DNA from: Calamus simplicifolius
Taxonomy: Eukaryota; Streptophyta; Magnoliopsida; Arecales; Arecaceae
Assembly: GCA_900491605.1 (NCBI GenBank)
Contig: UESW01004629.1
Coordinates: forward strand, 147,792-211,791
Direction of reading: 5' to 3'
Length of the DNA stretch: 64,000 nt
Of this stretch, positions 21,590-32,292 are shown piece by piece. The notes under the pieces were generated by a model that saw only the letters and a program-made list of their open reading frames with translations, was not told the DNA's origin and ran no database searches. Positions within the stretch are counted from its first letter, which is position 1, and each line of letters begins with the position of its first letter. The position numbers and the translations under genes were made by a program.

Positions 21590-24500
21590 CTCCCCCTCCC
21601 GACTACGTGGGGAAATCCACCAAGCCTGCTTTCTTTCTACAAGCTTCAACCTTCTTGATAGGTAATGACTTTGTCATTATATCTGACCCATTATCATCTG
21701 TATGGATCTTCTCCAACAGCAACTGCTTCTCTTCCAGGACCTATCTGATCCAGTGATAACGCATATCAATGTGCTTCGACTTGGAGTGAAAAGTCGGATT
21801 CTTGCTCAGGTGAATAGTGCTCTGATTGTCACAATAGACCACATAAGTATCATGTCTAACACCCAGCTCCTGAAGAAATCTCTTCAGCCACAATATCTCC
21901 TTGCATCCTTCTGTCACTGCTATGTACTCGGCCTCTGTGGACGATAATGCAACACACTTCTGTAACTTGGACTGCCATGAAATTGCACCTCCTGCAAATG
22001 TAACCAAGTAACCGGATGTGGACTTCCTCGAGTCAACATCTCCTGCCATATCTGCATCTGTATATGTCTGTAACATAGGTTCTCCCTGTCCATAACAAAG
22101 ACTCAAGCTAGTTGTACCTCTCAAGTACCTCATGATCCATTTGACTGCTGCCCAATGCTCCTTTCCTGGATTCGCTAGGAACCTGCTCACTAAGCCAACT
22201 GCATATGCTAAGTCTAGTCGGGTACAGACCATAGCATACATAAGACTACCCACGGCTGAGGCATAAGGGACTCTATTCATCTCCTGCTTCTCTTCCTCTG
22301 AGGCTGGGCTCTGCTCTGAACTCAGCTTGAAGTGTCCAGCTAGTAGACATGCCACTGACTTGGCATTGCTCATGCTGAATCTCTGAAGCACCTTCTCTAT
22401 GTATTTCTTCTGGGACAACCATAACCTGCATGCTTGTCTATCCCTGAATACATGCATCCCCAATATTTGTTTCACTGGCCCCATATCCTTCATATCAAAA
22501 GCTTTCCCTAACTCCTTCTTCAGTGTGACAATCTTGCTGGTGTCCTGCCCAACAATCAACATATCATCCACATATAAGAGAAGGATGATAAAATCACCTC
22601 CAGGAAACCTTCTAATGAAGACACAATGATCTGTGGTTGTTCTTTTATAACCAACCTGTACCATGAAAGCCTCAAACTTTATGTACCACTGCCGGGGCGC
22701 CTGCTTGAGACCATACAGACTCTTTCTAAGTCTGCACACCATGTGCTCCTTGCCTTTCACCTTGAAACCTTCAGGCTGCTCCATATAGACCTCTTCCTCT
22801 AAGTCACCGTGCAAGAATGCTGTCTTCACATCCAACTGCTCTACCTCCATGTTCATGCTAGCTGCCAATCCTAACACCGTCCTGATTGAGGTCATCTTCA
22901 CTACTGGAGAAAATATCTCATCGAAATCAACTCCCTTCTTTTGTTCAAAGCCCTTCACAACTAGTCGTGCTTTATATCTAGGCTGTGAGCTTTTCTCTTC
23001 TGCCTTTACCTTGTAGACCCACTTGTTTCTGAGTACCTTTCTCCCCTTGGGCCTAGCTACCAAGTCATATGTATGATTATGCAGAAGAGAGTCCATCTCC
23101 TCCTGCATAGCTCTCTGCCACTGCTCTCGCTGCTCACTGACATGGGTCGCCTCATATGACTCTGGCTCATCTGCATCTGTCAACATGATATATTCATGCA
23201 CTAAATACCGACTAGATGGTTGCCTTGCTCTCGTGGATCTCCTCACCTCTGTCCATAGCTCCTCCTCAGGGATCTGAATCTCCTGATCTGTATCCTCAAT
23301 AGGTGTAGGCTGCTGCTCATCTGCACCCTGTACTGGCTGTTTCTCTGGCTCATCTGCATGAACTGCTGGAGGACTGACAGGCTCTATATCTATTGGGCCA
23401 TACATATCTGACTCAGACTGATGCTCTGCCCTCTTGATGTCTTCTATGGTTTGATCCTCATAGAATATGACATCTCTGCTCCTGACTACCTTCCTATCAA
23501 CTGGGTCTCACAGCTTATAGCCAAACTGCTCATCACCAAACCCCAGAAAGATACATTGTCTTGTCTTGTCATCTAACTTTGTCCTCTCATCCTTAGGCAC
23601 ATGCACAAATGCCCTGCAGCCAAAAATCCTTAGATAATCATATCTGACATTCTTTCCTGTCCACACCTTCTCTGGCACCTCTTCATCTAGAGCTGATGAG
23701 GGAGATCTATTTATCAAATAACATGCTGTCTGGACTGCCTCCCCCCAAAAGCTCTTGGGCAACTTGAACTGGGAGAGCATGCACCTGACTCTCTCCACTA
23801 TTGTCCTGTTCATTCTTTCAGCTACTCCATTCTCCTGTGGAGTCTTTGGCACTGTTTGCTCATGTCTGATGCCTTGTGCTCTGCAGTACTGGTGAAAGAC
23901 TCCTATGTACTCTCCCCCATTATCTGTACGAATGCATCTCAACTTCTTTCCTATCTGCCTCTCCACAAGCCTGTGAAAAAACTCAAAAACTGTTGTCACC
24001 TGGTCCTTGGACTTTAAAACAAAAACCCACACCTTTCTGGAAGCATCATCTATAAATGTGACGAAATATGAGGCTCCTCCTAAGGTCTTCTCCCTCATGG
24101 GTCCGCACACATCTGAGTACACTTGCTCCAAAAGGCCAGTCTTCTTCTTGGAGCTACTCTGAAATGTCACCCTGTGCTGCTTACCCACCACACAGTGGGT
24201 ACAATCACTGAGAACTTTGTCCTGTATCTCTGGTAAGACCCCTGCCCTGACGAGAGTTTGCAATCCCTTCCCGCCAATATGGCCTAATCTCTTGTGCCAC
24301 AAATCTGCAGTATCATGCTCTGCTGTGCAACCTCTTCCCTAACCAAACTGGACTGTAACTTGTATAATGTGCATGATCTCTATCCTTTGGTAATCACCAT
24401 AGCACCTTTGATTAACTTCCATTGATCTTCCCTAAACTGGCTAACATATCCCTCTTCATCTAGCTTACCTGCTGAGATGAGATTCATCCTGAGATCTGGA

Positions 24501-24685
24501 ACATGTCTAACCTCTTCGAGTATCAATCTGCTGCCTTCACGGGTCTGGACCACTACTTCTCCTATCCCACATATTTTGGAAACACCATTGTTTCCCATTC
24601 GGATCACACCAAGATCACCTATCCTGTAAGATGTGAAGAACTCTCTCCTGGGTGTGGCATGATAAGAAGCTCCAGTATCCACCAC
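21590..24685 (-). pseudogene. Copia-4 pol: protease, integrase, RT, RNase H
   Basis: Reading leftwards: protease VDTGASYHATP (24685-24380); integrase MWHKRLGHIGGKG with CTHCVVGK, YSDVCGPM, FIDDASRKVWVF, RTDNGGEY and TPQENGVAERMNRT (24302-23508); and RT/RNase H (23405-21741) with WVYKVK, YKARLVVKGFEQKKG, QLDVKTAFLHGDLEEEVY, catalytic LLYVDDMLIVG, CTRLDLAYAVG, TDADMAGDVDSRKSTSGY, STEAEYIAVTEG and YCDNQSTIHLS. Stops separate the three blocks (near 24380, 23508 and 21741), and a short degraded tail runs to about 21590. Domain order is the copia one. Confidence 0.92.
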
Positions 24686-24835
24686 CCAATCAACCTGATT
24701 TGATGTGGTGGCTAAGCACTGATCAACACATTTTGTAAATAGAATGATGTCTTCTCCTGAGGCAACTGCTGCTACCTCTCTATCTTTCTTATCTTCTGCC
24801 TTACCGCCTTCATTGTTCTTCTTCTTTAGCAGTCT

Positions 24836-25567
24836 TCATTCACTTTTGTAGTGTCCTTTCTTATGACAATGGTAGCATTCGATTTCCTTCCTTGGTCTGG
24901 ATTTGCTTCTGCCTCTGTTGTTTTCTTTTCTAGTAAACTGTCTCCCTCTGCCCTCTGTGACAAGTACATTTGTATGTGTTTGAGACTCTCTAGTTCCCTT
25001 CCTTCTTTCCTCCTCATTGAGCAAGCTGCTAGTAGTCTGACTCATGGTAATAACTCCATCAGGGGCGGAGTTACTCAATGACACCACCAGTGTCTCCCAA
25101 CTATCAGGTAGAGAACTCAACAACAGGAGTGCCTGAAGTTCATCTTCCATAAGCATCTTCATTGTGGCCAGCTGGTTCACAATGCTCTTCATCTCATTTA
25201 GGTGCTCTGCAATTGATTTTCCCGGCTTGTACTTCAGATTTATAAGCTTTTTGATTAAGTATGCTTTGTTTCCGGCAGTTTTCCTCTCATACAACCCTTC
25301 TAACTTCTTCCATAGTTCATAGGCTGAGGTTTCATTTAAAATATGATGGAATACTGTGTCATCCACCCATTGCCTGATGACACTGATTGCTTTTCTATCC
25401 ATAGTAGCCCAATCTTCATCATCATATTTTTCTGGCTTCTCTCCCTTCTTCTCAATCGGCTTGGCTAAATCTTTGCAATACAAGAGATCCATCATCTTTG
25501 GTTTCCAAATCAACCAATTACTGCCATTGAGACTAATCATCCTGCTAGTATTAGTGGTAGAATCCAT
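24836..25567 (-). pseudogene. Copia-4 gag
   Basis: I start at the ATG at 25565-25567 (MDSTTNTSRMISLNG), which gives the usual copia gag start SNWLIWKPKMMDLLYCKDL. Body motifs are YELWKKLEGLYERKTAGNKAY, LINLKYKPGKSIAEHL and LLSSLPDSWETLV, then a basic linker and zinc knuckle CYHCHKKGHYKSE. The fourth zinc ligand (Cys) is replaced by a TGA stop at 24836-24838; downstream codons RLLKKKN continue in frame towards the protease. One base change thus separates gag from pol. Confidence 0.9.
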
Positions 25568-25611
25568 CTGTGGCACGCTCAAATAATTTGTTCTGGGCTT
25601 GCAACCTGGCT

Positions 25612-25624
25612 CTGATACCACTGA
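25612..25624 (-). promoter_or_regulatory. Copia-4 primer-binding site
   Basis: The plus strand reads GCTCTGATACCACTGA just before the 5' LTR, that is TGGTATCAGAGC on the minus strand, an initiator-tRNA site. Confidence 0.92.
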
Positions 25625-26289
25625 TGTTGGGAATACACCCTCAATCACCCTCAGAACAAATATGCGGAACGTGTTTTAATGGAAAAACTATGCGTGCACA
25701 ATCACAGAAAGATATACTGATCTACCACAATCACAGAATATGCAGAATAAAATAAACACCACACAAAAACACCTAATTTACGTGGAAAACCCCTCCAATG
25801 TGAAAGGGAAAAACCATGGGGCAAATTCCGAGAGCACTTCACTAATCTTAATAAAAGATTACAACTTTTCTCCTAATTTCTTTTTGCCCAAAAATCAAGA
25901 AATACTTCAAACTTAAAATAATAGTTGATGTGGGTACAAGAAGGATCTCACCAACGTGTGGTTGCTCTTCCGTGCCCCCAAATCTGCTCTCAGACTCGTC
26001 CGTATCGACCTCCTGAGATTGCACAGGATTTCTCCCAAGCCAGGGCTTCTCTGGATCTCTCTCAGACCGCACACAGCTCTATCCCCCCAATCTGGGATTT
26101 TTCTTCTCTCGTATCTGCCACATACGGATCTCTTTCCCCCTCCTTTATTTCCAGATTTGTTTTCCCTTTTTTGAAAACAGCTCCATAACAAACTGTGATG
26201 CAGTTTGTTATCATGGGCTCCGTAACAAACTGTGATGCAGTTTGTTATCATGGGCCGGTTCTCTCCCCACGTGGAGGGAGCACCCAACA
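25625..26289 (-). repeat. Copia-4 5' LTR
   Basis: 665 bases with the same ends as the left copy. It carries the same internal duplication of AACAAACTGTGATGCAG near its right end. Confidence 0.93.
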
Positions 26290-26294
26290 TCTAC

Positions 26295-26974
26295 ATCAAG
26301 GGTGAACCCACTTCAATTGGTGAATGCTATTGGAGCCAAGATGGAGAAGGTGCCTAAGGACTTTGCTGATTTGATGTATGTGAGTGTCAAGATCAATGGT
26401 GCATGTGTTAGAGCCATGATGGATTCGGGTGCTACCAACAACTTCATGTCTCAAAGGGAAGCTGAGAGGTTGAAGCTCAAGGTGGTGCAGAATTCCAGCA
26501 AGGTAAAAGCTATGAATTCGGGAGTTATGCCGGTCCATGGTTGTGCCAACGTGGTCTTGGAAGTGGTCAGTTGGAAGAAGTCTTGCAATTTGATGATTGT
26601 TCCCTTAGATGACTTTGATCTGATTTTGGGAATGGAGTTTTTCATCCATGCAAAGGTTTCATTCATTCCTCATTTGAAAGGCATGTTGGTGGAAGATGAA
26701 GGGTCTTCATGTTTTGTAAGAGCTGAAAGTTCTAATCCAAGTGAGAAAGGATTGATGATTTCAGCTAAGCAAGCCAACAAGGGGCTGAAAAGAGGAGAAG
26801 GAACTTGTGTTGCAGCAACAAGAAAGGTGGAGGATGATGTTGAGGTTCTAAGGAGAAGCATTGGCTATCAGGTTGAGTTGATGCCGGGGACCTTGCCACC
26901 TAAGCAAACACCTTGTCAAAAGGTTCCTAGTGAGTTGAAGGAGCCAAGGAAGCAAATGGATGAGTTGCTGAAAT
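26295..26974 (+). CDS. Gypsy-2 protease and the first residues of RT
   Basis: Continuation of the gag frame after Copia-4: VNPLQLVNAIGAK, then the retropepsin motif MMDSGATNNFM and a second conserved strand FDLILGMEFF. A spacer follows, then VELMPGTLPPKQTP and ELKEPRKQMDELLK, which match the entry of a Gypsy reverse transcriptase. At about 26975 the homology stops and GC-rich unrelated sequence begins. The frame itself stays open to 27297. The aspartic protease would process gag; no polymerase is encoded. Confidence 0.88.
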
Positions 26975-27310
26975 GTTTGGACGTGCGCAGCCAAGGGAGA
27001 CACGCATTTTCAGCAACCGGGAGCGCGCAGCCAGGTGGTGTGGTGCACGCATATCCATCAGCAGGGCACACACAGCAGATGGTGCAAAGTGTGTGTGTTT
27101 CTAGGGGGTTGGACGTGCACAACCAGGAGCACAGCGGGCGCTTTTATTGCAGCCGAGTGTGCCCAGCAAGAGAGTGCAAAGCACGCACTGTTTGGTGGAC
27201 ATGGAGTGCGCGAGGAGTATGGGCGGAGCGCACAAATCCCATGCACAACAAGTGCAGATTTCAGGCACAGTGCAGGGCAGCAGCTGGAGTTACTTGAAAA
27301 CGGGCAGCAA
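26975..27310. other. GC-rich filler replacing Gypsy-2 pol
   Basis: About 335 bases rich in GCGCAGC, GTGCAC and GCACAC motifs occupy the place of RT, RNase H and integrase. It resembles no protein that I recognise although one frame is open to 27297. It has a composition unlike the gag-protease part and more like the LTR (CAAGTGCAG, GTGCGCG). It could be captured host DNA or LTR-derived filler. Confidence 0.6.
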
Positions 27311-27393
27311 ACTGGTGGAGGTTTGACGAGCAAGTGCGGCAATACTTGCGAAAGGTACCGACGAGGGCGTCGGTCTTCTCTGCCCGAGAGAAA
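27311..27393 (+). pseudogene. Remnant of the Gypsy-2 pol 3' end
   Basis: A short stretch in one frame reads FDEQVRQYLRKVPTRAS, similar to the tail after the chromodomain/integrase of Tekay-like Gypsy polyproteins. It abuts the 3' LTR. It marks the right edge of the internal deletion. Confidence 0.5.
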
Positions 27394-28575
27394 TGTCACC
27401 ACCCTGACATCGCGCATGTGCGCGCATCCGCAGGGCCGAGTGCGGACGAGATTGGCCACGGTGGAGATAGGCCGAAGCCGACGCCGTTGCTAAGGCCGAT
27501 GCCGACGCCAAGACCAACACCAAGACCGAGGTGGGCTGTTGCCGATGCCGAGGTCGAGGTGGGCCGCTACTAAGATGAGCCCAAGGCCGAATGGGGCGAG
27601 TGTCGGGGTCGGCAAGGCATGAGCAGGACTGGGCAGCACATGTGCAGCGAGCGTGCATGGTTGAGTTGAGGTTCGTGACCCAGACCGGGCGCAGCACAGG
27701 CGAGTGGGCCAGGCGAGCGAGTGCGCAGGTCGGACGCGATAGGCGTGGGCACACGCAAGACTGGACGTGACATGTGCTGGGCGCAAGTGCAGAGGTGACG
27801 CGGTGCACGAGACACTGTACGGTGCGTGCGGGCATGTTGACTAGTGAGCGGTGCGGAGCGAGACGGACCGAGATGAAAGTGTAGGATCGGGTGGACGCTA
27901 GCTTATGCCGGAGCAGCGTGCAAGCTAGGCATGCGCATGATGATACGCATAGCTAAAGTGATTAGCAAAGCACATGTAATCTAACATAGTGGCTGGTTGC
28001 AAACAGTCAAAGAGGGTTTGATAACCTAAGTTAGATGAGGTTTAGTGAGATGGTGCTAGACATGTGAGCTAAAGCATGTGAGGCTGAACCGTGTACATGT
28101 GTGCAGTCCAATTGAAGTCCCGGAATCCATTATATATGGGGGGACGGCTTGGATGTAAAGGAGAGGGAGGCTAATCATTCAGAAAGGGAAGAGAGGCGAT
28201 TCTTGTGGAGAGGATCCAGGTGGGATTCTTGAGGGAGTTGTGTGCCTTCTTGGAGGAAGGTAGCTATAATCCAAGTGTGTTGGAATGAAAGCTTTTTCCC
28301 GTTCCATTGTAAGCCTTGAAGGTGTGTGCATGGAGGCTGAACCTTGGGGAAGAAAGCTGGGTGAGCGCAACCCAGCTAACTAGCAAGAAGATCTCTAAAA
28401 GAGCTGATCCTAGATCCAGAAATAGAGGTTCTTGGACGTGGCTCGAAGAGGATTGGAAGCACTGCTGGATGGAAGGCTGGCTAAGGCGGGCGCAGCCTTA
28501 GCGCCGCACACCTTTGGAAGACCACTTTAAGGAAGAAACTGGGAGATATCCGTTGTGAATTCTAGGGGTGTGACA
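27394..28575 (+). repeat. Gypsy-2 3' LTR
   Basis: 1,182 bases, same ends as the 5' LTR, with scattered substitutions and small indels mainly in the GCCGAGGCC repeat region. The purine-rich CCCGAGAGAAA lies immediately before it. Confidence 0.92.
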
Positions 28576-28876
28576 TCTAGTCTTAGGTGGCCCCCAAGCT
28601 CTGGGCACCTCTAGCCCTAGGCGGCCAACAAGCTCTGAGCGACCCCTAGCCCGGGGCGGCCTCCAATCTTGGGCGGCCCCCAAGCTCTGGGCGGCCTCCA
28701 GCTCTAGGCGGCCCCCAAGCTTTGGGCGGCCCCTAGCCCTGGGCGGCCCTCCAGTCTTGAGTGGCCCCCAAGCTCTAGGCGGCCCCCAGCCTTAGGCGGC
28801 CCCCAGCTCTGGATGGCCTTCTGTCTTGGGCGGCCCCCAAGCTTTGGGCGGTCCCCGAGCCCTAGGCGGCCCCCGA
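28576..28876. repeat. GC-rich tandem array, right part
   Basis: About fourteen degenerate units of roughly 18-24 bases, typified by GGCGGCCCCCAAGCTCTG and GGCGGCCCCTAGCCCTG. It continues the array at 17513-17613 across the Gypsy-2 insertion. Confidence 0.85.
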
Positions 28877-28993
28877 TCCTCCTGAAAAATCCCTCATGGC
28901 TATACACCCAGAGTTCTTAAAACTACTTTCATATCAAGAGCACTTAACACGATAAACTGTCGTATCTAGACAATGCTCGAAAATCATCAAATA

Positions 28994-29247
28994 TCATGAC
29001 GCTTTAAATGACTTGAATAAGACAAGCGGTAGAAAGTCACCATTTATCGAAAGACTCAAATAAAGGAGACAATGATCACCTGATTTAGAGTCAGATAACT
29101 TTTCATAAATTCTGACATTCCCTTGGGAAGACTGAAACTCATCATGAAGATTCCTAGCTTCTGGAGCAAGTTCTTTAACACCTCTGGTGTTAGTCATCGA
29201 AGAACTGCCATATGGCGTATTTTCATTAGTGGCTAAGCTTTTTACTT
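28994..29247 (-). other. Possible exon of an unidentified gene
   Basis: On the minus strand a frame reads ENTPYGSSSMTNTRGVKEL, then APEARNLHDEFQSSQGNVRI and YEKLSDSKSG, followed by TCAGGTGATCA, which could be a splice donor. Upstream TTAG could be an acceptor. The amino-acid composition looks like a real protein rather than a chance frame, but I do not recognise the family. If real, neighbouring exons are not evident, so it may be a captured or orphan exon. Confidence 0.3.
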
Positions 29248-29986
29248 ATATACTAACTTTACTTGGAGAAGAAAGAAAATAAAAAAGAAAAATGACACAA
29301 TGCCGACGACAAAAAAAAAAAAAAAAAAAGAGAGAATATTTTTAATACTCAATGGATATAAAAAGAGGGGGATTCATCGGAAAGGGGACTTTCTTTTTTC
29401 ACTGGAGATCTCAAACCAAAGTCTAAGGCTGTATACTTGATCAACTATAATGTTTCAAAAAGGAACCCTATCAGTAGGGAGAATTGGGAGGTCTTTTTGG
29501 TAATCAAGCATCAACAAGCGTTACATTGGATCCAAAGAAAAAAAAAAAAAAACCGAAGCCGCCGCCCCCTTTCTTTGTTTTTCCCTCCCTCGCCGCCTCT
29601 TCATTTTATGTTTCTAATTCAATGGATACCAAATAGGATAGCGTCGAACGTTTAACAGCCATTTAATTTTATGTTTAACTTATAAAAGATATTCATTTTG
29701 TTTTATTTAGTTCCCAAATAGAGCCAGACTTGATCAGCTTTGCTTATGGTTAATCTGATTTCTGTATACCATTCTCCTTAATTGAATATAAGTTAATTAT
29801 TAAATGGACGATAGATTATAAAATTTTTCATCCAACTGAAATTTTTCGCGGGCCCCCCACCATTGCAAAGTTGGACGGGGTATACTATAGACGGCTGCCG
29901 TTGACCATACATACCGTAATGCCTTCTATATCACAACCTCTTTAGCTTATTGTTCCCCTGCATTTCCGAATAATTCTACCTCTAGC
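29248..29986. promoter_or_regulatory. Upstream region of the PGG-domain gene
   Basis: AT-rich with poly-A runs (29312-29330, 29538-29552) and no ORF. Close to the gene are a W-box-like TTGACC (29901-29906) and a TATA-like TCTATATCA (29925-29933) 54-62 bases before the ATG. These are motif matches only. Confidence 0.4.
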
Positions 29987-30394
29987 ATGGCCGACCAAAA
30001 CCCTAACCCGCCTCCATTATCTTCTTCTCCTCTGCCGGCTCCTACGGCGGCACACGATCAGAGTCCGGCAGCACAAGAATTAGAATGGCTGAAGGAGATG
30101 CAAGGCTGGCTCGTGGTCCTCGCCACCCTCATCGCCTCTGTAACATACAGCGCTGGGATAAACGTCCCTGGTGGCTTTTGGCAGGATGACAAAAACGGAC
30201 ACACTGATGGGAGTCCGGTTTTGGCTGACAAAAGTCAAACTCGATACATTATTTTCTTGTATTCGAACGCCAGCGCTTTTGTGGCGTCGATAGTCGCCAT
30301 CGTGCTGCTCTTCAGACGGAGCTACTTCCGTTCCCAGATGAGACTACCATTTCTGTTTCAATATCTTCTTGGAAGTCTGATCACTTTAGTCTGA
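29987..30394 (+). CDS. PGG-domain membrane protein (ankyrin-less)
   Basis: 135 codons from the ATG in CTAGCATGG. A Pro/Ser/Ala-rich N-terminus (residues 1-35) precedes the PGG domain: EWLKEMQGWLVVLATLIASV is the first membrane helix, then YSAGINVPGGFWQDD with the name-giving PGG, a loop, RYIIFLYSNASAFVASIVAI as the second helix, and an RRSYFRSQ basic turn. A third hydrophobic stretch (FLFQYLLGSLITLV) ends at TGA. PGG proteins usually have four helices, often behind ankyrin repeats, and several act in defence or salt responses. Here there are no ankyrin repeats and the C-terminus is cut short at a 14-base tandem duplication. It is the most intact host gene in the window, but may be a truncated paralogue. 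Confidence 0.75.
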   Translation: MADQNPNPPPLSSSPLPAPTAAHDQSPAAQELEWLKEMQGWLVVLATLIASVTYSAGINVPGGFWQDDKNGHTDGSPVLADKSQTRYIIFLYSNASAFVASIVAIVLLFRRSYFRSQMRLPFLFQYLLGSLITLV

Positions 30395-31225
30395 TCACTT
30401 TAGGCAACCCCGGTTTCTGATGGGTGATGACTCACCAGGTCGGGGTTGGGGACGGCGATGGTGAATTGAGGGCGTGCAAGGCAGCGGGTCTCGCGTGTGA
30501 CAGGTGGTTGGAACGCGTGCGGAGAAGGAGGCGTGTACGCTTGCGTGTAAGGGTAAGGCCTGGCGTGGCGTGGCATGGCGTGGGCGAGTCTTCGATCGTC
30601 CTAACCTTCGTCCCTTCGTGACGGATGGGTGCGTCTTTGATAGCTTTTTTATTTCCACCCCCCGTCGTTTCCTTTTCTGTAATATTGCTTATTTATCTTT
30701 CAGCCGATGGGGCGGTCTCAGGGATCTCTTTTGCTTTCGGGAGGATCTCCATCCCTCCCACGATCTGACGTTAGACATCGATTGTTTTTTTTTTTAATTT
30801 CTTTATTATTGCGCCCAGGCGCGCACGCCGGGTGGCCTCCCGGCCTGGGTCAGAACCCATTTTCGCCATTTCATTATTGTGCCATATCACGTTCCACGCA
30901 CCTACATCGCATCGTTTCTATTTTTTTTTTTTTTAAGAAAAACAAGTTATACGACCATTAGTTTAGACTTTAGACCTGCCATCTCGCTTTATCTATCTTT
31001 CGTTCGCGTGGGGAAGTAGGGTTGTGGTACTAAAATGGATCTAGGTTTACCTCATCCTGGCGTCCTGGGAGGAAGTGCTTGTCAACCTATTATTAGGCAG
31101 CATCAACTTTTTTTTGATCCACGTCAAGAAAATGCACTGGTGCGCAATAAAATATGAACCTGAGAACCAATTAGGAAGGAGGGGTTCTTTTGGGGGTAAA
31201 CGACGTGAATTTTTTTTTTTTTTTT
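30395..31225. other. Non-coding flank with homopolymer tracts
   Basis: Downstream of the PGG gene. GC-rich at first (GGCGTGGCGTGGCATGGCG, 30552-30580), then T-runs at about 30783, 30920 and 31210. No supported gene. The Tat 5' LTR begins at the last T-run. Confidence 0.4.
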
Positions 31226-32206
31226 TGGGTATTAATAATCGTACAAAAGATTAGGATTAATCATGACCCTCTATGCATGCCCGCTAGAAATGAGTCAACC
31301 CCAACGGATCAAGACGCCTTAGCCCCTTAAGCTATAAATCTCTCAGTCTCATCAACCGAGATATAACATCCCTCGGCCTCGCTAACCGAGCCATAACATC
31401 CCTCGGCCCCGTTAGCCAAGTTATAGCACCCCTGGCCCTGCTAGCCGAGCTAACACATTTCTCGGTCGTAGCCGAGCTATCACTACCGAACCATCCTATG
31501 CTTCGGTAGTTCAAGTCTCATTATGCCTCGGATGGCCGAACTATTCTGCATCTCAGAGAGGCCGAGCTATCCTATACCTCGGTGCACTTAGTCTCACCAT
31601 ATTTTGACAGATTCCACCATCTTCTATACCTCGGTCCGATCGAGGTATTCAAACACCTCTGTGGAACACACTTAAACTCACAAGATTTCAAGTAGGAGAT
31701 CATGCCTATGCCACCAGTAGTGGCCTAGAGCCTATACAATGGCCAAATCTCGAGACACCAACCAGCTCTCCCAATCGTCGATCCTCTAACTAACGAGATA
31801 CGAATCCTACTGACATCATAACAAACTCGATTCGGATCTTAACGGCTTTCGGACCCATGATGCCTCCAAGCAATCAGATGATCACCTATAAATACTGCAG
31901 CCTCAGATCTCCTCAGGTATGCGCCATTCTCCACACTCAAGGCACAAGCACACTTGCTCACCTCCTTCTCCATTAACGCTCTGCTCAGAGCTCTCGAAAG
32001 GCCCCCCTGGAGAGACTCTTCAGCAAGAGCCTTCTCCTCATGTTTGTTGATTGCTGATCTCCACTAACTTGAGCGTCGGAGGGTCTTCTGCAAAGGGCCA
32101 CCCCCAACGCCTCTCGCGTGAGGACTGTTTTGTAGGTCCGCCTAGGAGGAAGCCCGTGCTGCAGCCCGACCGCGCCCGAGTCGGAGGACAGATTTCAGTA
32201 GCAACA
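31226..32206 (+). repeat. Tat 5' LTR (start eroded)
   Basis: Collinear with the 3' LTR from ATTAATAAT onward and ending TTCAGTAGCAACA. It carries several CCGAGCTATAACATCCCTCG-like units and a TATA-like CTATAAATACTGC at 31887-31899. The left 20-30 bases are replaced by poly-T. Confidence 0.85.
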
Positions 32207-32207
32207 G

Positions 32208-32227
32208 ATTGGTGCTAGAGGAAGGGC
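32208..32227 (+). promoter_or_regulatory. Tat primer-binding region
   Basis: ATTGGTGCTAGAGGAAGGGC follows the LTR by one base, in the position of a primer-binding site. I cannot name the priming tRNA from memory. Confidence 0.6.
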
Positions 32228-32292
32228 CCTCAAGTCTCATAAACTTGTGATCCAGGAGATAAGGATCTCGATCTTGAAGAGAACCCCTCCAA

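Larger units (their letters stand above)
20921..26289 (-). mobile_element. Copia-4: complete element nested in Gypsy-2 (5,369 bp)
   Basis: Two 665-base LTRs, target duplication TCTAC (20916-20920 and 26290-26294, perfect), primer-binding site and polypurine tract all agree on minus orientation. By eye the LTRs differ at about 20 of 665 positions with no indel, so it is older than Copia-3. It split the Gypsy-2 gag-protease frame. Its own polyprotein has stop codons at several points. Confidence 0.95.
17614..28575 (+). mobile_element. Gypsy-2: gag-protease element lacking most of pol, with nested Copia-4
   Basis: LTRs of 1,186 and 1,182 bases with ends TGTCAC/GTGACA flank a primer-binding site, a leader of about 1 kb, gag, protease and a short 3' coding remnant. 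The flanks are TCCAG (17609-17613) and TCTAG (28576-28580), a 5-base duplication with one mismatch. RT, RNase H and nearly all of integrase are absent between about 26970 and 27310. Without the 5.37-kb Copia-4 insertion and its duplicated target the element is about 5.6 kb. It would have depended on proteins from a full relative. Confidence 0.9.
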
